NCBI GenBank assembly: GCA_019096195.1
Contig: JAGTXK010000116.1
Span: 1-64,000 of the forward strand
Length of the DNA stretch: 64,000 nt
Source of the DNA: Boletus sp. NGJ
Lineage: Eukaryota; Basidiomycota; Agaricomycetes; Boletales; Boletaceae
Direction of reading: 5' to 3'
The notes under the pieces: model-generated
Told to the model about the DNA's origin: nothing
The model's input: the letters and a program-made list of their open reading frames with translations, nothing else
The model's database searches: none
Made by a program: the position numbers and the translations under genes
Shown: positions 46,255 through 59,474 of the stretch, piece by piece
Layout of the letters: every line of letters begins with the position of its first letter
Position numbering within the stretch: position 1 is the first letter of the stretch

Positions 46255-49200
46255 CTAGATCGTGATCTGCGAACTATCCAAGCCCAGCGCGTGCAAAAAT
46301 AAATTCACGTTCGCCAACTTGGCCTCTCTGTCCTCATCGTCCATCACGCCCCACCCTTTTTGCGCGCTCGCCACGTTTTCGAGCACTTTTTCGCGTAGAC
46401 CAGCGACCAGCGTGGACTGTTGCTCCGGCGACGCGTGGAGCGCCAGCGCCGCGAGGAATTGCCAGACGGGCTGGTCGAGCATCTCTGCGCCGAGAGGCTG
46501 TGGAGGCATACGACCGTGGATGTTGTGTTGCGTTGGCGTGGCGGCAAGCTGAAGGGCACGCCTTGTAGAGGGGAAGAGCAGGAGGAAATGAGGTGCGAGC
46601 AGTTGGAACAGGTGATCAAACATGAGCTGCCTGGTATAACGGAATTAGATGAATCGTTTGTGGTACGAGCGTCGCCGATGTCCGTACCATTGTTCAGCGT
46701 CCTCAGTTGTAGGAATTTCCGTCTCGGGAACACCATTTATTCCTTGCTTGATGATTTCCACCCGACTCATGAAGAGCGTCAGTATTGCAATCCCGGGCTG
46801 CAATCTCTTAGTCATTGTGATTCTTTAAAGGCAATACCACGTACCCTAGTCTGAGCAATCATCACTGCATCGCTCCTGTCCAAGAGTAACCCCAAAAGGC
46901 CGGAGATGAGCCTTAGCTCTGCCTTGGCTACGACTGGCAAGATGCTCTGCAGCACACTTCCGAGAAAGGCCTGCGTTTGCCTCTCCACCTCGTCTCTGTC
47001 AGGTGGGATTGCATCACTTTTGGAAGAGGGCGATCTGCTTTGTGTGTGGAGGTGGGAATCTTCGGGCAGATCGAGTAGGTGGGCATATTTGACGACGTCC
47101 AGCTGAGAGAAGCATGCGACCAGAAGGGTCAGGAGGGTAAGCATGCGACCGGGTTGAATGTGGCGGCTGAGCCTCGGCAAGATTCTCTTGCCTTTCGCCA
47201 GAGTGAGCAGTGAGATGAATGGATGAGGATCGCTATACATGCCAAGCATTAGTGCGTTCTGCATCGCATCGCAGGTCTAGTGCAGGGGCTGACCTAGTCT
47301 CGAGGGGTACCAAGACTTTCAGGCCAACCCATATCTCCTCAACGAGGCTTTCGTGCTCTACTCGCCTGTGACATTCAGTTTCAATGGCTTAGTAACACCG
47401 ATGCCGTCACGCGAGCTAGCACGCACCAGATATCGATAGCCTCCTCGTCCTCTTCATCAGGCTGGTCCCGCCTCAGTTGTTCGATATTGAGTACAAGATC
47501 GTACAGTGACTCGAGGGCAACAAGGACCTGACGCTGTGTGAGGGGGTCCTTCCTGACTACGCCGTCCTGCTACAAGAGCGTGAGTCTTGAAAGAAAGAAG
47601 ACGACAACGAACAGACAGCTCACGCCAGCTGCGTCACCCAACGCCTCCCGTCCAAGTTTCGCAGCTTCGCGTACCGCGCCGTCACTATCTTTACTGAGAC
47701 TATGTCCCTGTCCGTCCTCTCTCGAGATGTGCGGATGGGCACCCGACAGTGTGGTGGCAACATTAGCAGAGTCCACCTGTAGGAGTTGACGTGGGGCAGC
47801 TTTATAACTTCGTCCAGACGTTTTACCGAGGGCACCTTGGAGACTATGCAGTGCTGGATATCATCAACGCGAGTCAGCATCCACCCTCGAGCTATCCAAG
47901 GAGGACTCACAATGCAGCCCTTTCTCCTTTTCCCTCATTCTGGCGTTACTAACGATTCTCTCCACCTGCGCCTCCATCTTTTGCATGGCGCTCGGTCTCC
48001 TACCACCTGTCTTTTGTCCCGGCATGCCCAATCCTACACCACCTCCGCTTCCGAATTTCAACACGCGTTCTGAATCCACGCCAGGTTGGAGACCCAGACG
48101 AGAACGGAGAATGGCACCATAAACTTGTGCGTAAAAGTCTTCTGCATAAGGATCTTGAGTGACAAGCTGTGATACTTGAATGCGGGTTATAAAGTCCTTG
48201 TCGGATTGCGTCATAAGGTCGTTATAGCGTGACTGCAGAAAACGTTCTGGATTACACCGCTCCCGCGCAGAAGAGTGAAATGATTTACCATGTGAGCGAT
48301 TTTGGAAGCTTTTCTCCGCCGCTTTTCCTCCATCCGCTCAGTCTCCATGATCTTGCGCATAGCTTCCGCTCTGAGGGCCTCTTGCTCCACCTGACTGATA
48401 CCCTGCATATCTCGCATAAATTCCGCCTGAGCCATCTCCGATAGAAGCCTTTGTTGGAGCTGGATGCTCTGCGGCAAGAACGGCGCATTTTGCTGGTTGA
48501 TCAGCGGTAGCTCTCCGCCTCCAGTCAAACCCGGGGTGAAGGCGGCAACGGCGGGGGAATGGGTGCGACGTTGCTGCAATGCCTGCAAGTCAGCGTAGCT
48601 TGCCTGTCGGTGAGCCTGGAGCGACGGCTGTTGCTGAAGCTGTGAAAGCTGCTGTGCACGAAGTTGCCTCTCAAGCTCCTCCATTCTCAGGCGTTCCTGC
48701 AACTCCTTCAGTCGTTCTTGCTGCTGCCTCTCTTGTTCCTGCTGGAGCATCAAGATCTGTTGCTGGTGTTGATGCTGTTGATGGAACCTGGGCGACTGCG
48801 TCCTCGGCAACAGAGTCTGAGCTTGCGTATGATGCGCCAAGCGCGGGGGCGGGGTCACCTGTTGTTGGTGGACCTGATGAAGACGGAGTTGCTGTTCTTG
48901 CTGGATAAGTTGCTGTTGCTGAAGTTGCAAGAGGCGGAGACGGTCTTGATCTCGAAGCTGCTGCTGCTGTTGTTGTTGTTGTTGCAACAACTGCTGTTCC
49001 TCTGCTAATCTCAACTCCCGCTCCCGCTGCCTGAGTTCCAGCTCTTGGCGTTGTCGTGCCTGCTGAGCCGCGAGCCTCATCTCAGCCTCAATCTCTTGTA
49101 CGGTTCGAACCCCGAGCGGGCTAGCGCCATGTGAGATAGGCTGCTGTAGCTGCTGATCGAATGCGCGATGATGATCTGCGAGCGCTTGTTGGCCATGAGC

Positions 49201-49864
49201 AAGGGAAGATGGCGTCGTTGACGCAAGATGCCTGGATGTTGACGAAGGTCGATGATCCGTGGGACGGGTTGCTCCGTTTGCACCTCGGAACAGTGAAAAC
49301 GGAGACTTGTCATCCCAAATCGACTCCAGCGAGTGCGCGGCGGAAGGTGCGGAAGCAGGCGCCGGAGATATGCCTACCCGGGATAGGGAAAGAGTATGCA
49401 GTGGATAAGTACTAGGACTGTCAACGTCGATTGAGAAGAGCAGGTCGCTTACCCCGCTCAGAGAGCTTCGGAGCAGCAAAGGTACGCTCCTGGGCAGGCG
49501 TGCGCTCCCTCAGAGGTTCTTGGGGACTTGCACGGCGGTCATGTCTACCACTAATTGGGACTGGGAATGCCTGGGTCGAAAAATCGAAATCTTTACCTAT
49601 GATGAAGGTTATTATTGCCAATGAGTGAGGATCCTCGTCAGATCCGAGAACGCTGCGGGTTTCAGACTGACCGACAACACTAGTCCCACCAAAAGTCTCG
49701 TCGTTCAACTCATCGCCGCCCTCCTGGAGGGCATCGCCGAGGCCGTCGTAACTTTCTTCCCCCCAAGTGTAGACCGCGAGGTCCTCTGATTCTTGCAGCC
49801 CGCCTTCCAAGAATTTCTTCTTGTCTTGTTCTAGATTGCTGGTCTCGAAACCAAAGAAAGACAT
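46255..49864 (-). CDS. PAT1: PAT1-family mRNA decapping activator
   Basis: This P-body protein links the LSM1-7 ring with DCP2/DHH1 and promotes decapping. The start is MSFFGFETSNLEQDKKKFLE at 49864 (family N-terminus MSFFGF); an upstream ATG at 49918 is less likely. The N-terminal acidic block DELNDETFGGTSV matches the DHH1-binding region. A long glutamine-rich, coiled-coil-prone middle follows (about 48,590-49,080). After that come the conserved region KDFITRIQVSQLVTQDPYAE with DFYAQVY and VERIVSNARMREKEKGLH. The alpha-helical C-terminal domain includes LVALESLYDLVLNIEQL, ISLLTLAKGKRILPRLSRHI, LLTLLVACFSQLDVV, SGLLGLLLDRSDAVMIAQTR and PVWQFLAALALHASPEQQST. The protein would be about 1,050 residues, with several introns in the C-terminal half. 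Confidence 0.9.
48590..49080 (-). repeat. Glutamine/leucine/arginine-rich low-complexity tract in PAT1
   Basis: Trinucleotide-like CTG/TTG/CAA runs encode long glutamine stretches (a run of about ten Gln near 48,960-48,985) mixed with Leu, Arg and Glu. The reading frame stays open throughout. Such tracts promote condensation of P-body proteins and are prone to length variation. Confidence 0.8.
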
Positions 49865-50122
49865 AGAAAATGGTTTTCTAGTTTTTTCTTCCGCCTCCAG
49901 AGAAGCGGAGGAGTTCAAGGGGACAACTATGAAAAGTCGGCAAACACAATCATCAAGATCCTTAACAGCTCAGCGACAACACAAACAACACCACACACAC
50001 CCCGCTCGCCGCCGTCCGCGACACTGACAACGTAAACAACGTCCTGCTCAGCTCATTTCCGTTGCTCACCCTCATAACACCCCTGAACGCGTTGACTATC
50101 CTCTAAATACGTACATGATCAC

Positions 50123-53100
50123 CTATGTATACTTCCTCACTTCTTCCAACAAGTCCAGCAACGTACTCGCGCTCCAAGCTTGTGTATTACACGAGTCCTT
50201 ACAATACGCGCCATCCTTGTTCGTTAACTCCGGGAGACCAGCCCAAGCATCGCGCTGGATGTGGTGCCGTGGTTCAAGCAACGCTCGATGGAGGTGGTGT
50301 AATGTTTGCAGGGGGTCCTAAACTATTTGGGCATCAGTGTGTCAAGCGCACGAGCATGGGACGTACATTTTTCCCTGCCCCCACCCTCGTGTCAAAGTGA
50401 AGATATGCCCTCAGGAAGTACCCGAGCGGCCACCCCCACTCCGGGCCCTGATCATACCCTTATCAGCATCATGCAATCTCACCATAGCGAAGCACACACG
50501 TTGTGATAATTCCGTCCTTTGGCAACAGCCTTATCCGCTGAATCGTTCGAATTATCGTAGTATGGATGGTACTGCACGTCGTTTGGATCCAGTGTCCTCA
50601 TCCCCATTGGACCTCGCAGGATCTGGTCAGCGAGCCGAAGCGCATGTATGGCATGTGTTTCGTCAAATAGTTCAGGGGCGACCGTCATCGCTATCGGAAA
50701 GTTGGGTCTAAATTGATAGTCGGACCATTCACGTCCTCGTCCAGATCCGTAAACGTCCTTGTAGATCCCTCGCCGGTGGATGAGTTTCGTGTCAACAGCA
50801 TATTGTGCGTCATCCGCGGGATCTGCGGCATGCATTAGCAGAGGTGATGCAGGATGTCCGCCTAACTCCTTACCCAGAGGGACGTAAAAGTAGCGCTCAA
50901 ATGACTTCTGAATAAGGGCGTTCCACTCGCCATACGTGACAAGCCTGTCCTTCCCATTGACTATTTCTCAAGTCAGTGAAATCCATCCCAACACCGCGAA
51001 CGGGAAGAGATGACCACTTACTCGAAGCAACAACCCCTTCGAAAGGAAACCTTCCTTCCCTTACTAGCTCATCCAACCACCTCAGCGTGCTCTTCACTAA
51101 TCCCACAATCTCGACCGGAGCACCATCCCTCGGGGTTCCAGGAATACCTTTTGTCCCAGCTTTCTCACTCTCCCCCATCTTATCCATCCACGTCCCACAA
51201 TTGTATTCGCTCCCTCCGAAGATGAACCCTGTCTTCCAATCAACATAGATGTCAATGTCAAACCCTGCATCTTTCATCTGCGTGTCAAGATTTGGGCCCG
51301 CGTTGTGTTCGCGAAAAGATATCCCTGATGCATGCCGCTGAAGAATCTCCTGGATAACTTCAGCGAGCGTGCTGGTATAGGCATACGCGCGGGGGTCATT
51401 CCATGCTACCCAACTGTCGTCTGCGGGGAACCGACGACGAACAGTCTCGGAAAGGATAGATACACCATTAGGGGCCATGTTGACGTAGTCTTGGATATTT
51501 TGCAGCATCCACCAAGGCGAGTCGCGTGAGTTGTACCTGCATGAATATTACCATCCCTTGCAATTGATGAATAAGGTGCAGTCAGGACGTACCGGGGGTT
51601 CCTTACCGAATCTAGTAGGTTTGGAATAAGTCCGTGCTTTAGCGTTGAGGAAAATGCTAAAATATGTATCCTCGCTCCTTCGTAGTTTCCTGTAGTCAAG
51701 AAAAGTCCTCTCAGCGAAATGAATACATCTCTGCCCCAGCACCTTGCCCATCCGGTACTGAAATGAGGCAATCCAGCAGCGAGTGAGGGCGCAGCTATAC
51801 TGGGATCCAACGATGCTGACTGAACCACTCCATGCATCTGCACAGAGCATAGGGCAAGATCTTGCGTGAATTCGTGTCCAGTAGATACGAACTCGGAGAA
51901 TTGATCTAGGGCGGCGCCTCGAGCGGCTTTGTACGCCGTGTATACGGTAATAGCGAAGAACTTGGGCCGCAGGTACGGGGGAACACCGTTTTTGATTCTT
52001 TCAAACCTCTGTTGCAACCATTGAGCAGGAGCGGCTAAGTTTGGGTATTTGTCCATTTGACTATTCGCTCCAGTCAATACTGACACATAGCACGCGGTGT
52101 GAACTTACTAGAATAGCCTCTCGGCAGTATAATCCAGAGCCCATATCCCTTTCCTCAAGTTTTCACACAATGGATGACCCAGATCATTAGTAGCCATGAC
52201 TTCTTGCAACGGTCCCATCCACCCCTCCAGTCCGCAGTACGTCAATCGGCCCATAGCAGGAACTTCATACACACCAAACTCCCCATCAGTTGTATCTCGC
52301 TCTTCTGCGTCTGCACGATAGAGTGCGACATTGAGATCCACTAGATCGAGAGCTGAGAAAGCGGCTGCGGCGGCATCGGCGTCTGAACAGAAGGAGTCGA
52401 GCATAGGATCTGCCTGTTCAGCTTCAACTTCAAAAATCATAATACTTCCTGGGGGAAAGAAGTCGGGAACGATGATGGAACAAAGAGGGTCAACACCATC
52501 TGATTTCTGAATGGCTGGAACCTCGGGCAAGTCAATGAGTCTTCCAGGCAAGCCCTTTATCGTTTTCGTGTCTCGAGGAACTTCATACGATAGGAAATCG
52601 ATAGCGAAGCCACAGATAAACTTTGCTCGGGTTCGGCTCAGTTCGATGGGTTTCACTATCGTAAGCCATCGTCAACCCATAAAGTGTGAGACAGCGAAGT
52701 AGAAATACACCTACCCCAACCTCGCTCTTTGGTACGTTTGGTAAACGCCGTGTGAACGACGAGCAAGTATCCTTTTTGCGTCCTTGGGTGAACCCTATGA
52801 ATGATGATATACTGTGACACAAAACAGTTCGTCAGCACTGCATATCTATGAGAGAAGATAATCCGAGCTGAGCACTTGCATCGTCATCCTGAAACACATG
52901 AGCTTCTTCGCACCCCCCGAGTATCATCTCTCTCCTGAGCCCATTCAACACCCTCTTTGCTCTGCCAATCCCAGATCCCTCACCAAGATCCGTGACTTCG
53001 TACAGTCTTTTCTCCTGAACCAAATTTAGAAGCTTCGGGTATAGATCATCGAATCCCTTGACGGAGGCCACACCGCAATATCCAAACGTGACTACTCCGG

Positions 53101-55598
53101 CCGCGCAGAGTGCGTGCTCAGCCGTAAACTTGTCAAGGTAAGACTCGTTGTCGTGGGTTAAGTCGTACATGATCGCGTGCGGAATGGAGCCGTAGAGAGG
53201 GGTAACGACACATGGGCGGGTGGGTCCTGTGCCAAATGGTGGGGCTAATTCTTGCACACTTGTCAAGCAGGCCTCGTCCATGGATCCTATAAATGAACAA
53301 CGAGATTAAGTCAATCTGAACATGGGGTATAGTCAAAAACATACCTAATGGCTTCCCAAGCCCATATCGATACATGATCCTCGAGAGTTCCTTTGGATCA
53401 CACGCATTCCCAGCTTCCCTGACCAAGCTATTGAGTCCCAGTTTCCTCACGAACAACAGATCCATCTCCTCGCTTCCAGTGAAGAGTTCCGCGCAAACAT
53501 ACAGGTTTGGGTTCACTTTCCGCGCAGCATCGAGCATCGCGGTCCCGACATGTAAAGGAGTTGAATGACAGTTATCGATACGAAATCCGTCGAATGCTTT
53601 CGCGAGAGAAGTGACATAGGAGGATATGAATGCCCATAGCCAGGGGTTGTCCGAGGGGGAAGCGCCATAGCGAAGTTTTACGCAATCGCTCCAGGCAATG
53701 ACTTCGCGGCGTAAATACGCTTTAGAACCCGGAAGAGCAAAGTTTACCAAGGGATCAGCATTCCATATCCAACCATTATTTGCAACGGAATATAAAGCAG
53801 GGTTGGATGCAAATCCTGGCAGACGCGTGAAGTAAGATTCAACCAAGGGTGAACTAATTAAGACCATGTCAGCCAACATCTCACGAAGAACGGTGCACAC
53901 ACACTCTTTAGAAATTTCCCCAAGTTTAGGACCCTTCGGGTCGAGTCGGGTGTACTTCAGTCTATTCTTGATCATGTCCAACGCTATTCGCGTATCTTCT
54001 GTCCATGCAGCGTAGAGCGGTACGTTTAAAGCATCAACAACTCGTTTCCAACCCTCCGCCAGTGCTCGATCATCATCCGATTTGTGCACGAACGCAGCTT
54101 TCATGATTCCAGCAGCTATATCACCGTTGACATGCGCACAGTATCGCGAAGATAGTGTACCCAGACCACGGATCGAACCGGATGACCGTACAATGACAGC
54201 AATCGCATGTGCGGATTTGCCATTGACATCCTCGCCATTCCAAGGCACAATTGAATTAGACGACAACGCACTGAGGATGGCGGCCGTCTCTTCTTGCACG
54301 TCCAAGACATAAAACTGCCACAGCTCTTTTGACTTCAAGTGATCTTCGAAGGCACTCATGAGCGTGTCTATGTCTGTCTGGGAACTGACACGCGTGGGCA
54401 GTCCGCTGCCTTGGAGTGACCCCGAGAATTCGAGGATTGCATCATCGAGTTCTAAAGCAGGAGTTAGGTGAGGAGTATTTGAAGGGCTATAACCTAAGCT
54501 TTCGATAAGAACAACAAAATACATAGTTCATCTAAGACTCGCCTGCTTCAGGATGATGGACGAGCCACTCGCTATCACTAGCGGTGTGGTTGAGGACCAC
54601 ATCTGTTAGACTTAAAAGGCCGTATTCCTCCTTGGCTACTCGGAGAGTGTCCTCTATGATAGAAGCGGCTGCTAATGGTTCAATAGAGGTATCGAAAACG
54701 CGAAGATCATAGTTTTTCTGATCCTTGATAGAGTATGGGCTATTGCTAGCGCCGCGCACCTGGAGAGGAGTCCAATGCAACATGGTATAACCGCGATCGC
54801 TAGCTTCCTGAAAGTGCCTCTTCCAATGTGCGATAGGACCCATCCATTTCGATATGACTGTCAACATTGCGATTCCACCGAGAGGTAAGTTGACGTATTC
54901 TGGCAATATCTGTGCCCCATTATCCCAAGGTAAGAGTGGTTTGAGATCAGCGGAGAGAATATGTGAGCGTGCAGGGATACGGAGGATTGGGTCGATGTTA
55001 AAGTAGCCTTCCCTGCCATTAATACGCTGCCCGGGAAACTCGCCATCGTATTCAACCCAATACACGAATGCGCCGGCATGAGATATGGGGAGATCGACTT
55101 GGATAGGCTTAGAAAGGTCGATGGGTAGTCTGAATGGATAGATCAGTCATGTTAACCAGTCGACTACGCATGCTCACTTTCGTTCCGCGAATCTGTCCCG
55201 CTCGAAAGAGCCACCGTCGAGAGGGAAGTTTGTCCTAAATACGCCATTTTTCGAGGCAGGTGTCCCCGCGTCCAAAGAGACGCGTAAAATGTAAGGGACA
55301 TGGGCAGGTGGGAGACGGATGTACTGGAGGGTCGCGAGTAAGTGTACACACCAAGTACAAGACCCGGTTAACTCGCCGATCGCTGTTTGTCAGGCCCGCC
55401 ATCGGGATCGAGTCTAAGTTCGTAAACACGGATAGGTTGTTCGCTCTCTAATCGTTCGCTCAAAAAGAATTCTTTGCCTTCGTCTGCGGGTGTTTTTGGA
55501 GTGTTTGGCGCGATATCAATTTCAGTCGGGGCAGGTTGAACTTGTGATAAGGAAAGACCTAGTGTTTGCGACGTGGTGTCCTTGGTGCTCTTGACCAT
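50123..55598 (-). CDS. GDB1: Glycogen debranching enzyme
   Basis: This bifunctional enzyme combines 4-alpha-glucanotransferase and amylo-alpha-1,6-glucosidase activities to dismantle glycogen branches. The start is MVKSTKDTTSQTLGLSLSQV at 55598. The N-terminal GH13-like domain holds the expected regions: DVVLNHTASDSEWLVHHPEA, GFRIDNCHSTPLHVG (nucleophile Asp), YVCAELFTGSEEMD, and MYDLTHDNESYLDKF. Aromatic and glycine-rich sites such as AYLRREVIAWSDCVKLRYG are also typical. The C-terminal GH133 domain shows HFSTGWARCWGRDVFISLRG, SWVAWNDPRAYAYTSTLAEV, FIFGGSEYNCGTWMDKMGES, RTLDPNDVQYHPYYDNSND and, after an intron, GPEWGWPLGYFLRAYLHFD. The protein ends WSASTLLDLLEEVRKYT. About 1,500 residues are interrupted by roughly twelve short introns. 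Confidence 0.93.
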
Positions 55599-56009
55599 GG
55601 CAGAAGCGGTGTGGGGATAAAGAGAGGAATGGATGTTGTGGCGAGCGTGGGGTCTTTATATGATCGTATTTCCATTTCATCTTCAGTCTGGATCGATTTG
55701 CAAGTTGCGCTGGCACTGCCGTGACACTGTGACGTCAGCGAAAACTACAACGTCTCCTTTTTTGGACATATATAAATTTCCACGCCATAAACCCCGTTTT
55801 GGAAAATACCCCTAAACTGACCCCACTTATCATTAGTAACTTTCATGCATAATATTGTTTTCGTTGGACACTTTCGCTAAATCGAAAAAAAGATGGAACC
55901 ACCTTGAATTCACCTGGTTAATATTCCGAGTCTGACCAAGAGTTGACAGGTAGTCATATACAAGCAATCCTTTCTCCCACCATCCAATCACGCCTGAGTC
56001 ACCAAAGGC
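55599..56009. other. Intergenic region upstream of the debranching enzyme gene
   Basis: About 410 bases contain no gene. The stretch holds the GDB1 promoter and the 3' end of the monooxygenase gene. No specific motif is recognised. Confidence 0.4.
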
Positions 56010-58411
56010 CTAATTTCCAGAACCGTAGCGAATACCGAAAACGTTCTCGTGGTACGCCTTGATTTCTACAATCGACCGCATCAGCGATCTTGTAGTGATG
56101 GAGAAAAACGCCGGGTACAAGTACGTACGGAGCGCGACATGCTTTGAGTGGAACCGACACAAAGCTAGGTTTCCCAACATGCACCAGAGCCCAGCGACCG
56201 CGTTGCCCTCCTCGCGGGGTTCACCTATCTCGCGGGCCAAACCGTTGATCTCTCCTTCATCATCAAAGCCCCAGATCTGCCTGATCTTGCCGTGTAGGTC
56301 TGTGTTCTTGATGAGATCAGCGTATGCGTTACGCGCATCGCCGTAGCTGCAACCATAACGGGTACAGGATTGTCACGAAGGAACGGGAGAAAGACGGACC
56401 CGGTTGCGAAGATGACGACATCAGCGTCCAGTGTGGAACCATCTTCAAACAGCAATCCAGTTGACGTGAATTTCTTGATAGGCCCGTCGCTTTTCAACTT
56501 GATCTTCCCGTCAATGATCAGCTGAGAGGCTCCGACGTCTGAAAAAAGGGAGCTCTGGTCTGTTTCACCCGTAGCAGAAAGCAAGGAATAACTTGCCCAG
56601 ATAATATCCTCCCGCCTTGCCGAACGCTAAATGGAGCAAGCCAGAATCGTCCTCTCCAAAGGCGAGCTTGAATCCGACCCTACGGAGGCCGTCGAGAAGT
56701 TCTCTGGAGTGCATGTATATGTCACTGTGCTCGTGGAGGAACAAGAGGGAACAAACTTGTCGGCATCAGCAATATCCTTGGTGACGCGTTGATTCACAAG
56801 TTTGAGAACGTGGCTCGGATACGAGGCGTTCACTCGATCAGCGACGTCAGTTGGGGGGCCACCGTCCCAGAAAAGTGCTTGAATGTGGGGAATTGATTAG
56901 CAAGCAGTTGAAGATCAGGGGAATGGATGCCACCTAGACAACGGGGCATCCCCTCTTTAGTCGACATGATATAAGTCGGGCCCCGTTGAACCATCGTGAT
57001 ATCTATCAGCGACTCGACGTTAGCCAGTGGTACCGTGTGGGGATGGATGCAACTCACCAACGCCATGGTCCACGTAATCGGAGCAAATATCATGGGCTAG
57101 TTATCATAAGCCCCGGTGAAGGTCAAAAGAGGCAGGGCGGCGCACCCGATGTGCAAGAGCCAATAACTGCAACCTTCTTTCCCGAATGATCTGTCGCGTG
57201 TTTGTGTTTACTCGAGTGCAAAATCTGACCCTTGAACTCGTCCTATCCAAGTTGTAGGAAAGTCGGTTCTCAATCAACGCGTTCGATGCTTACTTGCCCT
57301 GGAATGTCTGGGTATCTTGGTCGGCCGCTGCCTATGCCAAGTGCCAGCACGACGTGGTCTACCTTGAAAACTCGCTTTCGTCCGTCCTCGCGTTCGACTT
57401 GAACAGACCAACGCTTCCCGCTGTCTCCTGCCAGTGTTTCCTTTTCGATCGAGGTAACGGTTGCTGAGGTCCATACGTTCAACTCCAGGGAGTGAGCATA
57501 GGACTCGAGCCAATCGGCCAGTTTCAATGCCGGACTGTAGACAGGCCAGGAAGGTGGAAACCTGAAATCGGTCGATCGCATGGAAGAATCTCTTTGGTCA
57601 AATATCCACTTACGGTAAATAAGGCATATGGTCATACCCTGCATGCAATAAGAGAACGGTGTATAAGAGAATCAAGTTGCTAGCTCACAGACTGGGATCA
57701 TGCAAGCAGAGTGCGGCATAACGATTCCTCCAATTGTCCCCTATCCTTTTGTTCCGCTCGACGATGACCGCACTAATTCCAAGCATTTTAAGTCGTGCAG
57801 CAACCTCCAAACCGCTTTGTCCTCCGCCGACGACGACCACGGTGGGTTCCTCATCAACGAATTCTCTTTCCCTCTCACGCTTGGCAGCCCATTTACCATG
57901 GTTTGGTTGAAAATCTCTCAAAGATCCGATCCGCTCCGGGTAAACCCTTTAGATCCTCGAGGTTGGTGTAAACTACGTGGGCCTTCCACGTGCCAACTGG
58001 AAGAGGGACAAGCCTGAATACACCAGAGGCATGGCCTACGTTGGTATCAAATTTGAAGAAAGCCTGAATCCAAGCAATGTCCTCGTAGGGTTTCTGGAGT
58101 TGTACACTGTCCTGTTGAAGAGAGAAGGTGTCCGGCTGGGGGTTGAAGACACTGAGTTGGTCTTCGAGAAACTTGGACACCGCATTCTTGCCCTCGAAGG
58201 TACGGAAGTCCCAAGTGAGCGCAAGCATATCACGCCAAAAGACACCATCAAGAAACAAATCGACGATGGCGGGTACGTCCTTGAGACCAATTACTTTGAC
58301 GAACTTGGCAAACCAGTCATGGACGATGGCTTGCACGTCGAGGTTTGGGTCAACTGTGCTACCTAGATTGTGGAGAGTGGGGAGGGTGCGTGAGGGGGTT
58401 GAAATGGCCAT
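56010..58411 (-). CDS. Flavin-containing monooxygenase with N-terminal NTF2-like domain
   Basis: This FAD/NADPH monooxygenase belongs to the fungal FMO / Baeyer-Villiger-like group. The start is MAISTPSRTLPTLHNLGSTV at 58411. Residues about 25-150 form an NTF2-like cone (IVHDWFAKFVKVIGLKDVPA; FLDGVFWRDMLALTWDFRTF). The FAD Rossmann motif is TVVVVGGGQSGLEVAARL. A piece FKGQILHSS resembles the Baeyer-Villiger/FMO linker motif. The NADPH Rossmann motif, read across an intron, is KVAVIGSCTSAHDICSDYVD, then VTMVQRGPTYIMSTKEGMP. The C-terminus has VVIFATG, GLWCMLGNLALCRFHSKHVA and IKAYHENVFGIRYGSGN. There are about ten short introns. It is probably cytosolic; the substrate is unknown. Such NTF2-FMO fusions are common in fungi. 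Confidence 0.87.
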
Positions 58412-59474
58412 AATAGCGGGAGATAAGATGGAACTTCTCGCAAAGTGATGAGTTCGCGTTAGCCTCTATTTAAGGGGGCCGGGCCGTCGGCGTCACCCCG
58501 TTTGACTACTGTAGACTCCAGTAGTATTTAGCGGTGGAGTTGTTGATTCTCGACCGATGTAATTTGCTAGCCTCAACAGAAATCGCTGAGCGGCACGGCA
58601 TTCATGAGATCTCGACAGCGTCATGATAAGTAGTATTCAACCTTTTCAGAGAAACGACCGACCGACCTCGACGCCACGACCACATGATGCTTTTTGGCAT
58701 GAGTCACTGGGAACTCGAGTTGCCCGTTACTATTCGTGGATCGAACGATATCTTCGAACCGTGCCCGTGGCTAATCTGGTCCCGGTTCAAGTTCTTTCCA
58801 TTTCCTGCTTGAACTTTGCAGCGATCAAAATCATAAATGCCAGCACAAACCGATTAGGTTCTAACCTACAATTTTGACTGGGCGCGCGCAATAAAAACGA
58901 CTCTAAAAAAATCCATCTGGTTATGTAATAGTCCAAAGGAAAAGTACAAGCGACGTTCAATGGTCCGTCGGATCAGTCTTCTAACACATCCATCCCGACC
59001 CTGGCACCCATACGAGACCTCAGGCCTCAGGCCTCAATTGCGAAAACAAACAAGCAATCGAGATGTCCTGACCCTCAAAGTCCTCGACGAACAACAACGC
59101 AGACAACGACTGTCGACGCGACGCACAAAATACAAAAACAGTGAAAAATGCTGAAAGAGAGAATGTAAGCAATGAGATTGTACGATAAGCGAGGCGATAA
59201 GTCCTTGTTTGGACGGGAGTAGGCTTGGGGTAGGATGAACGTGCGCGAATAGGGTAGAGTAGACAGTCCGAACGGATCAATTCCATTGAATAGTTCTGGG
59301 AAGATTCTGGATGCACAACGACTTCCTAGATCGGATCCAGCATAGGCATGGACGCAGACATGGTGATTCAGGGTGCTCCGAACGAAAGCAGAAAGGAAAA
59401 GCGAGTCCTGCTCACAAGATACATCAGCACATCTTACGGCTGCTAGCTTCAAGCGCAACCCGTACCTCAAGGCT
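58412..59474. other. Intergenic region between Zds1 and the monooxygenase gene
   Basis: About 1.06 kb contains no supported gene. It should hold the 3' region of the Zds1 gene and the promoter of the monooxygenase gene. A direct repeat CTCAGGCCTCAGGCCTCA occurs near 59,019-59,036. Open frames here lack coding character. Confidence 0.4.

Noticed and set aside
56010-58411. A secondary-metabolite gene cluster around the monooxygenase
   Set aside because: Neighbours are GDB1, Zds1 and MOZART1, which are housekeeping genes; no synthase or transporter is present.
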